NCBI GenBank assembly: GCA_949317995.1
Contig: OX439041.1
Span: 47,167,269 to 47,231,268, forward strand
Direction: 5' to 3'
DNA: 64,000 nucleotides
DNA from: Acholoe squamosa
Lineage: Eukaryota > Annelida > Polychaeta > Phyllodocida > Polynoidae
The position numbers were made by a program, and so were the translations under genes. Below the pieces are notes generated by a model that ran no database searches, was not told the origin of the DNA, and was given only the letters and a program-made list of their open reading frames with translations. Of this stretch, positions 10,766 through 24,060 are shown one piece after another (position 1 is the stretch's first letter; every line of letters starts with the position of its first letter).

Positions 10766-13095
10766 CGTCATTTATTTAGGCACTGGTGAATGGCTCTAGA
10801 TGAATTGATATATTAAAATGACATTGCCTGGTATGATGAGTTGTCTATCACGGTCTACTGAGTAGGAACATGACAGTGGTAACTGAGGCATCACCAGCTA
10901 CAACATATCAATTAACATCAACAGACTCTGTTGACCACTGGCACATCAACCTATAACCATACCTATACAAACTCTCATCCAAACCAGTGAAATATGCAGT
11001 CTTTGCGAAAGGTTTTTCACCATGCAGGACATTCGGTCCTGCAGATTTCTAATTCTGCAGGCCCTATTCAATTCTCTCAGGACCGAAACATGACGAGGAT
11101 ATGAGGGCATTTTCTTGGAATGAATAAATATCATAAAACAAGGATGTATATTCTATTTTTATCATGAAATCAATTAGGATTGATGAAGTTCTGAGAAAAA
11201 AAATTTAATATGTTAATGATTTTTGTTTTATGTTGTAAAACCCTTAATAATGGTCCGAATTGAGTGCCGTAAGAAATGGTATGTAGACATTTGGTCCTGC
11301 AGTTTGACAATTTCTGTCGGCCCGGGTGCCATTTAGACGGCTAAAGCCGGTGTCCGACGGGATTTGGCAAAGCCTGAATATGTATTCAAATGTACATAAT
11401 ATGGAACCCCTTGTAAACAATTCAGAAATAAAGATCAACACAGCGATTTTAATCACAATTTCTGTAAGGAGTACATGCGTCCGCCAAACACAATCGTAAT
11501 TTATGTGAAAGCTACCTACACCATTCCAATCTGTTAGATTTCAAGGATCAACGTTATGTATAGTTGTACCTTTATAACAGTAGAAAATACAACAGGGTAA
11601 AACCCAAAGTCGTCCTCACTGTACACTTTAAGCTGCAACACAGTTAATATTCTTGTATGGGATTGTCGGATCAATATTTGTCCTTTTAAGATGGCATTAT
11701 ACGTGAGATGGTGCTTGTAAAACCTCGTGTGTTTTGAGAATCTCATCCTGCTTCTTTAATACATGTACGCCTTTTGTTAGTAGGCTTCCTACCTCTGACC
11801 CCGCTTCTGACCCTATTTAATGGACTACGTTTTGCTCCTCGTCACATCATCTAGAGGCCGTTACCGTCCCTATTGTTTTTTTTTAATATTTCTTCCCTGT
11901 TTACTTGGTAGGTTTTTGTAGTTTTATCCGCTGTCCCTTTTATCTTATCCCTATCCCTCATGCTTTTGTAGGACCTCTCCTTCGACTGTATAATACTTCC
12001 TTGTTTGTCCATCTATTTCATTCACCTTTCTTGCTTGTTCCCTATAGTTAGCTTCAATTTTGTACAACCTTTCCTGTAGCCTAACAACCCACCTTTCATT
12101 TATCCTAGGTCGTTACTAACGCCAACAAATCCTACCTGATATGATGTTAGTATCAAAAACATATGTTAGTGTACTACTTGGTTGAAATTGATGTTACCTG
12201 TCCTCCAGACCACATGACTGCCATTATGGAACACCAACCTTATAGTTAGGCGTATCAGAGCAGGCAGAATGAGCAGCACATTGCTGCTGAGCCATATAGC
12301 CCTATACTTTATGCATATGTTAAACCACCTGCTAACATTTTACTAAGTTCCCTAACGTCAGGCATCGCAGGAGAAACACTGTCTAAGAGCTACTGGAAGG
12401 TACTATGCACAGACGATATTTTTGTACCTCAAGTGGTCATATATCTTTGCAATGTTGGATGTCGTGACCATCTTTCCTGATTCGAAAATTGGTTTATTCT
12501 CTATATTCACATTATTAATATTATCATAATGAGTTCGTTTTAAAATACCAAATACCGATGTATATCACAAACGACCGTTACCACATCCAATTGTGTGGGT
12601 GATCTTTCTTTTCCCTTTCTCTCCCATGTTCCCATCTATAGAAAACAGGAAAATAACGCCAATGAGGAGCACATGTATACAGTATATCCCCTGAGGTGAG
12701 TCCTTCAGGTTGCATGGTTTGAAAGACCACTACCCCATGCAGTGAACATGACTGAACCACCCTTGTAATCTCTGCCAGGAGTATATGGACAAAGACTGCC
12801 CCTTACCTCCTTCACTCCCCACCTACCTACCCTACCTTACCACCTGTTTGCCATTCATCCACCCTGGAGGAAACCATAGGGACCATCCCCGGGGAATGGG
12901 AGAGTGAGGTGTGGGGTTTTAACCCCAGGTACGCACACCTGGGACTCGGCCTGATGGTAGTCAGGAGGTGCTGGAGAATATTGCTTCATGTGCAGAAAGG
13001 TGTCACTACTACATATGTCTAAAATATTGGTGCTAGGGGGATTGGGTGGGGGGAGGGAATAGTGTGAGGTTGGCAGCCTGAGCATCGGCGGTCCT
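10766..13095. other. Non-coding DNA, nothing recognised
   Basis: AT-rich sequence without supported exons. Small dyads around CGGTCCTGCAG/CTGCAGG occur near 11032-11062, and a pyrimidine-rich tract lies at 11760-12130. A G-rich quadruplex-type run is at 13036-13058. Confidence 0.45.
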
Positions 13096-13109
13096 AATAG
13101 TTTGAGGGA
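13096..13109 (+). repeat. Target-site duplication, left copy
   Basis: AATAGTTTGAGGGA, repeated exactly at 13290-13303 and bracketing the SINE. A 14-bp perfect duplication is the expected signature of LINE-mediated (target-primed) retroposition. Confidence 0.85.
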
Positions 13110-13289
13110 GTGAGTGAGTAATAGATGTTTAACGCCATTTCGACAGCAAAGGTCATATTCATGGCGAGAACTATATTACACAATTTCACAGAGGAATGTG
13201 TCAGTGCCCGCGCATATGTGCACCACACACATCCTGAGGAGATAGGAAAGAGGAGAAATAGACCCTTTTAAGTGGGCTAGGGAGGCCCG
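13110..13289 (+). mobile_element. 180-bp SINE with perfect 14-bp TSD
   Basis: Begins GTGAGTGAGTAATAG, continues with TTTAACGCCATTTCGACAGC, a GCGCATATGTGCACCAC block, and ends ATAGACCCTTTTAAGTGGGC followed by TAGGGAGGCCCG. Perfect 14-bp duplications flank it. The 3' half recurs at 53225-53325 and the 5' half at 8552-8690, so it is a family in this genome. The GTGAGTGAG...ACGCC head resembles a SINE head I associate with molluscs, from memory only. Confidence 0.8.
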
Positions 13290-13303
13290 AATAGTTTGAG
13301 GGA
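13290..13303 (+). repeat. Target-site duplication, right copy
   Basis: Exact second copy of AATAGTTTGAGGGA (see 13096-13109), immediately after the SINE 3' end. Confidence 0.85.
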
Positions 13304-14721
<1,418 letters not shown>

Positions 14722-15305
14722 CCTCCTAAGCCAGTGCTAGCTGTACATCTTGCAAATTGACATTTAATCCAGTCGGGTAAGCTACGATGATTTCAACTTG
14801 TTTCGGTTCATTTGCACTCAGTGACCGGGGATGTCTTCACTCTCCAAGCAGATGTTTCACGCAAATATGTAGGGGCAGACCGGGGTAGAGGACGGGGGTT
14901 TAACTAAGACGCAGGTAAAAGAGTGTGGAAGCCACCAAGGTCAAGGGTCAACCTGAGTGTGTGCTCTCCTACCAGATCCTTAGTGGACTATATAGGAACA
15001 AAGAGGAAACGATGCACACATACCTACATTTAAACTATAGAAATCGGTTCTGTAAGTGGTAGAATAGTCTCAAAATTTTTATTTTACTATAAATACGAAT
15101 TATTTAGTGTTAAAAAGTCATAAAAACCTGACATAAAAGTATGATTTGTGGTTCTTGTATCAGGGAGTACTTTTTTCTGCGGAACAGTTATGACATAAGC
15201 AGAAGTAAATAAGCAAGATGGCAGCATTTGACACGAAAGTACAATTAAACAGTGAGTTTATCCTTGATTTCATCACATCCCTTATCCTAAACATATAAAA
15301 ATAAA

Positions 15306-15423
15306 TACAGGAATGGCATTTTGTGTGTATTGAATATGTGTATTGACATCGAGATGCTTCACATTTTCCTCGAATGAGTTATACGAATGTGTTATACGAG
15401 TTACACAAAATGCCATTCCTGTA
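15306..15423. repeat. Inverted repeat with perfect 21-bp ends
   Basis: TACAGGAATGGCATTTTGTG plus T (15306-15326) is exactly mirrored at 15403-15423. The 76-base spacer has no ORF. It could be a very short TIR element or a hairpin; no target duplication was recognised. Confidence 0.8.
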
Positions 15424-15550
15424 TACTTTATTGCAACACTTCCATATATGCTGCAATCTATATGTTCTTCTAAACATGATAATAATATCACTCTCATATT
15501 GATTGGCAGCCTCGGCCCACGTCTTTCCTACCAGGTGGATAGCCTGGGAC

Positions 15551-15963
15551 CAGATATACACCTGACTCATGACCATTGCATGCGGGTGGCGCTGCAGTTG
15601 ACTACCAGCGATCAGTGAGTGCTTTGGGGGAGGGGGTAAGCCAATTTGGTGACTTTGTATTGACTTAGTCTATGATGGAAAATTTGAGATTGAATTCTTA
15701 AAATCAAGAGAACCATACCAACGCACACACAACTTCTATTCCCTTCTCTAAAAGTCCATTTTTGCGCCCCTCTGAGTCTATGTGCACGATATTACCCTGT
15801 GCTACGTTTTTTCAGCTAGCTTTTATATTTTTTAAATATTTTCTATCAGAAAAAAATGGCATTCATGTTTGGACCAATAATCAACTCCTAACATGCTATT
15901 AAAATATTGATGAATTCAAAAGCGCCACCAGCATGCAGCGGTCATGAGTCAGGTGTATATCTG
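15551..15963. mobile_element. 413-bp element with 43-bp inverted ends
   Basis: The left end 15551-15593 (CAGATATACACCTGACTCAT...) is mirrored at 15921-15963 with about three mismatches. The interior is AT-rich and non-coding. Such ends indicate a non-autonomous DNA transposon or fold-back; no clear target duplication was found, so the superfamily is open. Confidence 0.7.
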
Positions 15964-16900
15964 TTTACAAAGTGCACAATACTGCCCCATTTCACCCTAT
16001 ATCTATGTAAAGGCACCCATTGATAGGGTGGGATAGAGTGGCTTCATTCCCACCAGGTCAGTTTGCAACACCACCCTCGCGCAAAAGTCGCAGTAAGCTT
16101 TGGTCCCAGCCCGAAGAGCGGAGAGGTGTCTGGTCGGGGGTCAGAGCCTGATTGATTGGTAGCACACTGTATCCGAGACAAGGGCCAGAACTGGATCTAA
16201 ATATAGAGCCAGGGTAGAATGAAGCTATATATATAGTAAAGGGTAGGTCACTCTTGGGGCCACCATATTGGTACAGACTGCTTGACAGTAGCCTCAAAGC
16301 AGACATGGAACATTGCTGACACAGTGCAACCCTATGGGCTCAAAGGAGACATGGGACTACAGTGACTGACACTCTCCTACCCTTCTCTCCACAACCTCTG
16401 CTGCATGGAGAATGACTCAAGTTGGCGTGCGTGATCCGAGAATATTGATTTATGTTTATTGATTAATCTTAGATGGTATCTGGAGCAGGCGGTAGGCTAA
16501 ACCCCTAACTAACAGTCTGACCATTAAACTGACCACCATAGACTAAGCACAGCCAACAGCTGAGGGATCCAACCCCACAAATACAGGCCCCTCCCTATCC
16601 CTTACCAAACAGATGCCTAGTGGTTAGCAGTGTAGATAGAGGGCAGGCTGACAGCTGGTGTCTGTGTTGGGTGAATGTTGAGTGAGCTGACCACCCGTGT
16701 GCAGAGGGAGGTGAGAAGGTTATACTGACCACCTGGATCACTCTACACCTCTGTACTGAGAAGTGCTGACTTTCCAGATAGAATGTGTGCTTAATTTTGT
16801 TTAAAGGAATACATACATTGACTAATAGTCACAGATCATCGCCAAATAGCTGGTCAGAGGGGTCCAAAAAATGTTTGCAGTATGGCATAATCCTTTTGTG
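15964..16900. other. Non-coding DNA, nothing recognised
   Basis: No exon-like ORF. CACAATACTGCCCCATTTCACCCTA-type sequence at the left edge is weakly similar to the ends of the TIR element at 41721-42483. Confidence 0.4.
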
Positions 16901-16949
16901 TACATGAGGTATATATGCTGGGCTGTGGTGCTCATGTATGGGGGAAGGT

Positions 16950-17720
16950 TAAATATATATCATAGTGTACCTAGAGCACAATGCCCAATTACATGGTCGT
17001 AGATGTGTCCATGCACTATATATTTCATGCCATAACTCAGAGTAGCTGTAAGACAGATGAATGACACTAACATGCAATGTTCCCTTCATATCAAGGTATA
17101 ATTATCATATAATGGCTATACCTCAATATGAAGCACCTTGAAGTATGACTGTATGTATGGTCATAGATGTGTCCACGGTCATAGACATGTCCACACACTT
17201 CTATTCAGTGTCATAGCTCAGAGCTGCAGTAAGACAGAATAACTACACTTTCATATGATCTTCCTCTCGTATCAAGGTACAATTAACACATAATGAAGAT
17301 AGATAGATATCAAGCACCTTGCAGTAGAGATGCATGGTCGTAGATGTGTCCATGGCCGTAGACATGTCCATGCCAATACTTTTCTTATGATATCTCTGGT
17401 TCTATGCGGAATCTATCAACCAAACTTACAGGGCTTATTGCAGTCATATGAAGGTATAAGGGCCACATAATAAGGATAATTAAATATCAAACACCTAGCA
17501 GCTGTGAGTGCATGTATGGTTGTAGACGTGTCCCTGTGCAAACTACCCCAAAATCAAGTCATAGCCTCTGGGACATATAGTTTTACAGGCAGGTCCATTA
17601 TTCGTTATGGGCTACATAGGTACATGTAAGGCCTCTACCTGGTAAATTTTATTATTCCATCCACTGTGTCTTTCATGGTGCAAGACAATCTGAAAAAGGT
17701 CGTAGATGTGTCCTCACGAC
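16950..17720. repeat. Degenerate ~180-bp tandem array
   Basis: GGTCGTAGATGTGTCC or a close variant recurs at 16995, 17159, 17336, 17518 and 17698 (spacings 164, 177, 182, 180). Sequence between is also alike: CATAACTCAGAG, GTAAGACAG, ATCAAGGTA, ACATAATG and AGCACCTTG recur in order. Units are 60-80% alike by eye, so the array is old. There are about four to five units and no coding potential. Confidence 0.85.
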
Positions 17721-18640
17721 AATTACACCAAAGGTTTTATGTATCCAGTCACCACAAAAGATAATGCATGGACCCTCTACTAATACAAAATCATTCTCTA
17801 CACTAGGGGGATAGCATAGACGAAATAAATTAGAATTCGGCTTTTTATTTTAGGGAAAAAATTAGTTCCTTGTTTTTACCCCAAAAATCACCCTTTTTGG
17901 CTGTTCTGACCCCTGTAACTCACTTAATATGCTTCACAGATGGGCAAAACCATGGTTCCCCCTCAAGCCCTAAGCATTGACGGCCAGAGTACATGAATAC
18001 CACAACTATATCACTTATTTTGCATAATTTATTGAATTGGAGGCAAAGACAACCTATTTGACGACGATCTGTGACTATCAGTCATAATACATGTTCAATC
18101 TCCCTTCCCGGACAGGAAGCACATAAGCATAGTCATTTAACAAAAAATCTTACAAAAAGTAAAACCAACTTGCCTTCAGGGAGGGTGGATGTCACAGTGC
18201 AAGAATGAGGAAAATACCTCTCTTGCCCTGATATTTCAATGGTTATGGTAGGAAAAGCTCTCAAGATTCAGTTTTTATTTTGAAAATATACTTGACTCAA
18301 TCAGCCTTTAATTGTGAATGCCATTGATTTCAAGGAATATATCCCCAAATTGACCAATTCATTATACAAGCTGCTCGAATTGACAAGAAACCAGCTATGG
18401 GAGAGTTGGGTCAGCTTAGGCAGTGTGTGATGCTGGCACCACCTTTGAACAGTAAAATCTCAATGTACACAAACAAAGGCAGAGCCGAATGCCAAAATCA
18501 AAATTTTGTTTATGCCTTTTCTACTAAAAATCATGAGATTGATCCATATCATGGCCAATAATGATGCCTCAAAATATAACTTTACTTGGTAAATTCTATT
18601 ATCAGCATGAAACAACGATCCATGAATGCATAGACATCAG
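17721..18640. other. Non-coding DNA with old repeat traces
   Basis: No gene seen. 18140-18260 weakly resembles 4840-4960 (see there), suggesting a diverged dispersed repeat adjoining the ~180-bp array. Confidence 0.35.
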
Positions 18641-18650
18641 CAGCCGTAAG

Positions 18651-18840
18651 TGTCCATGGACAGTTGTCTCCTACTCTCTGAAGATATATTCTATTAACTG
18701 TCCATGGACGGTTGTCTCCTGCCCTCAGTATCTTTTATTAACTGTCCATGGACGGTTGTCTCCTACCCTCAGTATCTTTTATTAACTGTTCATGGACGGT
18801 TGTCTCCAACTGTCAGAAGGAGAGAACTGTCCATGATCAC
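18651..18840. repeat. ~44-bp minisatellite
   Basis: TGTCCATGGACGGTTGTCTC begins units at 18651, 18699, 18743, 18787 (as TGTTCATGG) and a truncated one at 18828. The middle two units are nearly identical, with CCTCAGTATCTTTTATTAAC filling the rest. Each unit contains the palindrome GTCCATGGAC. Confidence 0.9.
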
Positions 18841-19383
18841 ATTGTCATGACAAGTCTTTCTGCTAGTAGGAGAAAAACAATATGCAAATGCCACTTCTCA
18901 GCCAATAGGCTCTCGCCTTATTATCAGGCTGAAGAACTGCGAATGCATAACTTTTGCAAAATCCAACTTTTGCAAACTATCTCTGCTCACCTAATTGGTT
19001 TGCAATAGTGACCATGCGATTTGGGGGTGTTGCCTATTTAGATAGTACAAATCACATTATATATGTCAATTCCTGTAAAAGTTGAGATATTTACTCTCCA
19101 ATATTTCCAGTTTCCGAAAGTAACAAGTCCTCGGTTTTGCCCTGCTTCTCTCTGGACTGCATTTCCTATCTTATATGGCCTATCTCATATGACGATATTT
19201 ATCACGATAGTAATCGGTCAAAACCTACAATAAAATGGTTGGCATTTATCATTTTGAACCTCTTGGCCCTAGAGTATTTGGTACATTAACCAACTGACCA
19301 AGGCATATCTCTTAACAATAATTATATTCACTGCCACATATCTAGAAGACCATAATTCTAAGACCAAATATAAATAAAAAGGT

Positions 19384-19715
19384 TTGTTTCCAGTTACCCG
19401 ACCGACCCTAGCAAAACAGGGCCGACCCTAGAATCTTTTTTTATTTTGAGAATTTTTAAGAATTTTGAGATTTTTTTTTCAATTTTTATGATTTTTTCAA
19501 CAATTTTCATGGATATAATCTTTGGGTGTACAGGTAATGATTGTATAAGACACATCTTTTGCATATATTTCACATTTCTCATTGTTTTGTCCATGTTCTT
19601 ACCTTGATATCAAAAACCAGATAGATTTGCCCATACGTTTCTATACAAAATCAAAAAAAAAAAAAAAAAAAAAATCCGACCTACCGGCCCTAGCTCTGTG
19701 AGTCATGTAACTAGA
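19384..19715. mobile_element. ~330-bp MITE with short TIRs and A/T-rich core
   Basis: The left end GTTTCCAGTTAC faces the right end GTAACTAGAAAC. Just inside, CCGACCGACCCTAG and CGACCTACCGGCCCTAG are direct-like G/C blocks. The core is T-rich on the left and has an A24-type run at about 19651-19674. No ORF beyond chance. The assignment is moderate because no target duplication was identified. Confidence 0.5.
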
Positions 19716-22555
19716 AACACAGGAAATTCTTTTTTGGCCTAATGATATATCCTTGCAGAAGGTCTGAATCCGTGAGAGTTTGGTCGACCATTCCAAAAAT
19801 ACTTTAAAAGTGATCAAAGCCTGAGGTTAGTTGGCAGGGTGTCAGTGAGGTGTGAGAAGGGGGCCAGGCCGCGTGCCACTACAAGGCTAGGGTCTCTGTG
19901 GGTGTTCCTCCAGGTGGTCTTGGACCCTAACTTAGAGAGAGCACTTCTACTGCTACAAACGTAAGTACACATAGAGAGTGGGTCCCTATCGATGCTGTCT
20001 TCAATTTGTGGCCATAGCACCGTATTACTCCTGTCTTCCATTAATGTAAGATTCCATTAATGTAAGACAGACAATGTGGACTTTCTATATTCATGTAGCT
20101 AATATACATGTATGTCTACATATATGCAGATGTCTCTAATTTGTACATTGCGATTGTCCTCATTTTGTTTGTGTATCTTTTATTATTGTTGTTTCTGCAT
20201 CCGGTGTTGTTTTATAGCCATCAGCTCTCATTTTTTTTATTTTTCAGAACTACAAAGTCATGTAACCATAATTGGTAAAAAACGAAAAGTAGGTGCACAG
20301 TAGCTAGGACATGTAAACCTATTCATCTCACACTTCGACATGATGTGTAGGGTATTCACAGACCGACTGGAGAAGCGAGCTGCAGCCAAGATCCAGCTGT
20401 AGATAGGTTAAAGTCTCCAGGGAGTTAAATACCAGCCAACAAGGCATGGAAACCGATGCAACACTAGCAGCATGTTAAGGCCGTTTGAAGGTGTTGTTAA
20501 GCAGTATCATGGAACAGGTAGCGATGAGGTGCATATGTTACATGTACTATTAAATATGGAAGTAGCTACCGTAAGCCTCAGTGTATACAAGTGGTGGCTT
20601 ATTTACCTTTCCACGTCTACTGCTGCAGCTTAAGGGCCTCCGTTCACACGCAGCGTTTTACGTATTATAGACCCAAGTGATGAATTGCAATTTATTTCCG
20701 ACCCAAACTGAGGTTTATTGCTTATCACACAGTTGGGGGTTGACTTTTATGAACGTATATATACATGAATATCACTCATATTTACTTGGGGAGTAAAACT
20801 TACAGATACTTCCATGCTTTCCTTTGCAATTGGGATATCATTCTGGTTGCAGTGTCCGTCAATATAATTATAGGAGTTGGTTTTGATTATAGTGTTATTG
20901 AGTTGTGAGTGACATGAGGATAAGAATAAGTTTGCTGGACCAATGGCAGGCATGGGAAGACCAAGATATACTTAGACAGCACTGTGCATATACACATACC
21001 TCTGGCAGCCTATCCTGACCAAGAGGGACACTTTTCTGTTTGGGATAGGAACTTTATCAGGTTACAGCCTGCAGGGTTTGGGAATATATTGATACTCACA
21101 CCTAGTCCACATACCCACCCACAGTGTATACACAGCAAGTTACTATCGGCGCTATACATTAACAACAGACTCCAGATATTCTGTACACATGGATGGCAAC
21201 AAGTCTTACGGTTACAGTGGTTAAATATATTATTCATATATGTTAATGTACAAATACAGATATAAACGTGGGAAGGGTGATGCTGATCAGATGAACTCGA
21301 ACTTGGTTCTAAGGAACATTTCAAAACGGGGGAGTGTTTCTGAATATGTGAAAACGTAGGCTGGCAACTTCCCCAGGACACAAAAATGACTCTTAGATAC
21401 TCCTAATTCCTACTAACTCTGACTCAGATGCCCATCCACAGAATTAATACATTCCTGTGGGATGCTTGTCGTTCTGGGTGCAGCTCATCACACATATTTC
21501 TCAGATGGGTGAGTGGATATTCAGTTACAGGGAGTGAGCTGAAAGAGCTTGCTTTTCCAAGCTCTTCTCCGCGAGTAGTACCTTAACTTAACGCATGGCA
21601 GTGGAAGAGTATGGGCCAATACATGTAGCCTATTTCTTGACCAAGGGTGTAAGGAAATTATGTTCCAATAACTGTCTACATGTATTGTACATTGATTTAT
21701 ATTTCACATTTGATACCACATAATACTCCACTCTCGTATTGGAATTCTTCATTTATTGGCAAATTGTATTTGGAATTCAATAGCTTACCACTGCTAAGAG
21801 TACCAGTAAGGCCGGACCTACAACCCCTTTGACCCTGGTAGTCAAGGTAACCACACCTATAGGTCTCGCCACACAGTTTATCATTAGCAGCCACCACTGC
21901 CCCCTCAATTGCTCAATTAGTACCAAACTCACCAACTACCAACAACAGCAGTTGGAGGTTAGGATCAGGGGGTAGCCAGTCCCAATGCCTCTGCCTGTGG
22001 GAATTCCTGAGGGTATAGATAAAGGTCTGATTTATATTTGTGATAATTCTGTCGACGACGGCTCCGAGATGGTTCTTGGGGTTGGTCTGGGGCAAGGCCT
22101 GGCTCCTGGGAAATCATAAAGTTGATTCTCCCTTTTAGCTGGTTGGTCGCTACACGTAGAATGTGTGTACACAGTTGTGTCTATTGGACAAGACCTGGTA
22201 CCTATTGCCAACTATCTTCCCTACTTGCCCAACAAGAGGTATCGATATAGCATCAATTGTATAGAATGAGATGTCACATTTGTAATACTTTTTATGCCTT
22301 CTTCCCCATTGGAAGAGCGTTTTTTTTTCCTGTCGCTTCTTGCTGTTGAGAGTTTTAGCCAACTACAAACAAATAGTATTAGAGTATGTCTGATTTCTGG
22401 CTGTATGAAGACGTATTGTGAACTCTGGGAAATTAGGTCAGATATAGTGCAATATATCTGAGCCAGCAAGCAGAAATGGGGGTTCATGCGGGATTTAGTA
22501 CCTGTTTTAGCCACCAGGGGACACCACTATGGCCTAGAACAGGAAAAATGAGGTT
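19716..22555. other. Non-coding DNA, nothing recognised
   Basis: Unique AT-rich sequence; a 16-base duplication (CCATTAATGTAAGA) at 20038-20067. Minus-strand ORFs around 21010-21381 and 22221-22514 have no recognisable features. Confidence 0.4.
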
Positions 22556-22830
22556 CCAAATTAGGCATGTAAAAAGAACGTTTTTGGGCCTAAATAGGCC
22601 TTTTTGTTGATGTCTGTTGCCATGGAAACATGATTTTCATTCTAAATAGGAAAATCAATTATCCCATTTGAAAGATTTTTTCACTAGGTTTTCTATGGTG
22701 AAAACAGAATGAAAATACCATTTCTAGATCAAAAGTTGTAGGCAAAAGAATAAAAAATTATGCTAATTTAGCTAATTAGCATAAATTATGCGAATTATAT
22801 ACATATCTCATGAATAATTAGGCATAGAGC
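22556..22830. promoter_or_regulatory. AT-rich stretch with X-box and octamer palindrome
   Basis: GTTGCCATGGAAAC (22616-22629) matches the RFX X-box consensus. About 130 bases on, GCTAATTTAGCTAATTAGC is a dyad-rich homeodomain/octamer-like stretch. Function is inference; sequences of this sort also travel in repeats. Confidence 0.3.
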
Positions 22831-23940
22831 TTATTGTCATTCAGGAAATGGTCACACCTACCTAAGTTTGGCAAGCCATTCCTCTAAAACTAACAGGAGT
22901 ATCTTCTCTTGCAATATATCACTGAAAAGCCAGTGATCTGAATTTTAAAGTTGACTTTTAGCATGGAGCCCCCTTTCTCCTTGCCTCTACACATATGCAG
23001 TCAATTCCTCGTCCAAATACGGATTGACCTGCCATTTTGTACTTAATGTATTGCTATCTAATTCCAAGGTTTTCTGTTGTTCTTGGGTGGTTTGCTTTTC
23101 TCCTATTTTAATGGGGCGATAGCAAAGTTACTTGCTAGTAACTCCAAAGTTCTACCCACCCCTACACCTCTAAAATGGACTGATCCAGGTACAGCTTATA
23201 CCCCTAGGTGCAATGTCTGGTTGATTCCAGCCTATGGTGTTGAGGGTTGACAGGGTGCTGTCAGCATTATAAGGTAGAAATTTGATGTAGTTTCATCATT
23301 ATGCATAGCCAAAACCCCTGCTTTAGAGAAAGCCTTGCGTCCTGGAAATTCCAAACTCTTTAGGGAACGTATTGATTCTCTTTGCCGTCTTAATCAATGT
23401 TTAAAAGTGAAACTGTTACAACTTCTCTTATAACTTCCCAAATTACATAGAAATCTTCAAATTCGTATATCATCCATGTAGCCCACATATACCCCTACAC
23501 AGACTATCTTTTCACAGTGCAACTATGTAATAGGATTTAGTCAATAAGAGTTATTCTATTTTATAACGAGCTAGCAGGATTAGTTTTCAACCAATGAAAT
23601 AATTCCCCTGTTCACTGCGGTTTGTTAGGCTCAACTTGTTCTCATCTGATAGTAATTATCACTAGAAACGCACTTGAGCAATCAGCTCCAGCAATGGTTG
23701 CGCACATTGGACATCCCACAACCCCACAGAGTCATCTATGACCTTTTGAGTCCTTGCTATTAAAATCAAGCCTTCACATATATGCATGTAGTTAAATACA
23801 GATATTTGAAATGCTATCTTTCTCAATTAGAGAGACAGAATACACTGCTTCAATGCATTGCCCACCATCAGTCTAGATCTACCAGCAATAATCAAGGTGG
23901 GCGTGGCAGGGTCAATACTAAGCCATTAAGCGCCCCGCCC
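22831..23940. other. Non-coding DNA, nothing recognised
   Basis: No supported features in this interval. Confidence 0.4.
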
Positions 23941-23983
23941 ACTAACTACATCACACACGTCAATCATCCCCATTGTTGTCATG

Positions 23984-24040
23984 TGACGTCATCACTAATT
24001 CAATCGGCGGTTTCAACAGGTTATGACCGATGTGACGTCA
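23984..24040. promoter_or_regulatory. Pair of perfect CREs, 49 bp apart
   Basis: TGACGTCA at 23984-23991 and at 24033-24040, the second in TGTGACGTCACATGTC, which also contains a CACATG E-box-like word. CREB/ATF-type bZIP proteins bind such sites. No gene start is recognisable next to them. Confidence 0.4.
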
Positions 24041-24060
24041 CATGTCATCAAGAAACATTC

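Noticed and set aside
18651..18840. Possible CRISPR-like direct repeats
   Set aside because: The units are contiguous minisatellite copies without unique spacers, and the DNA is eukaryotic.
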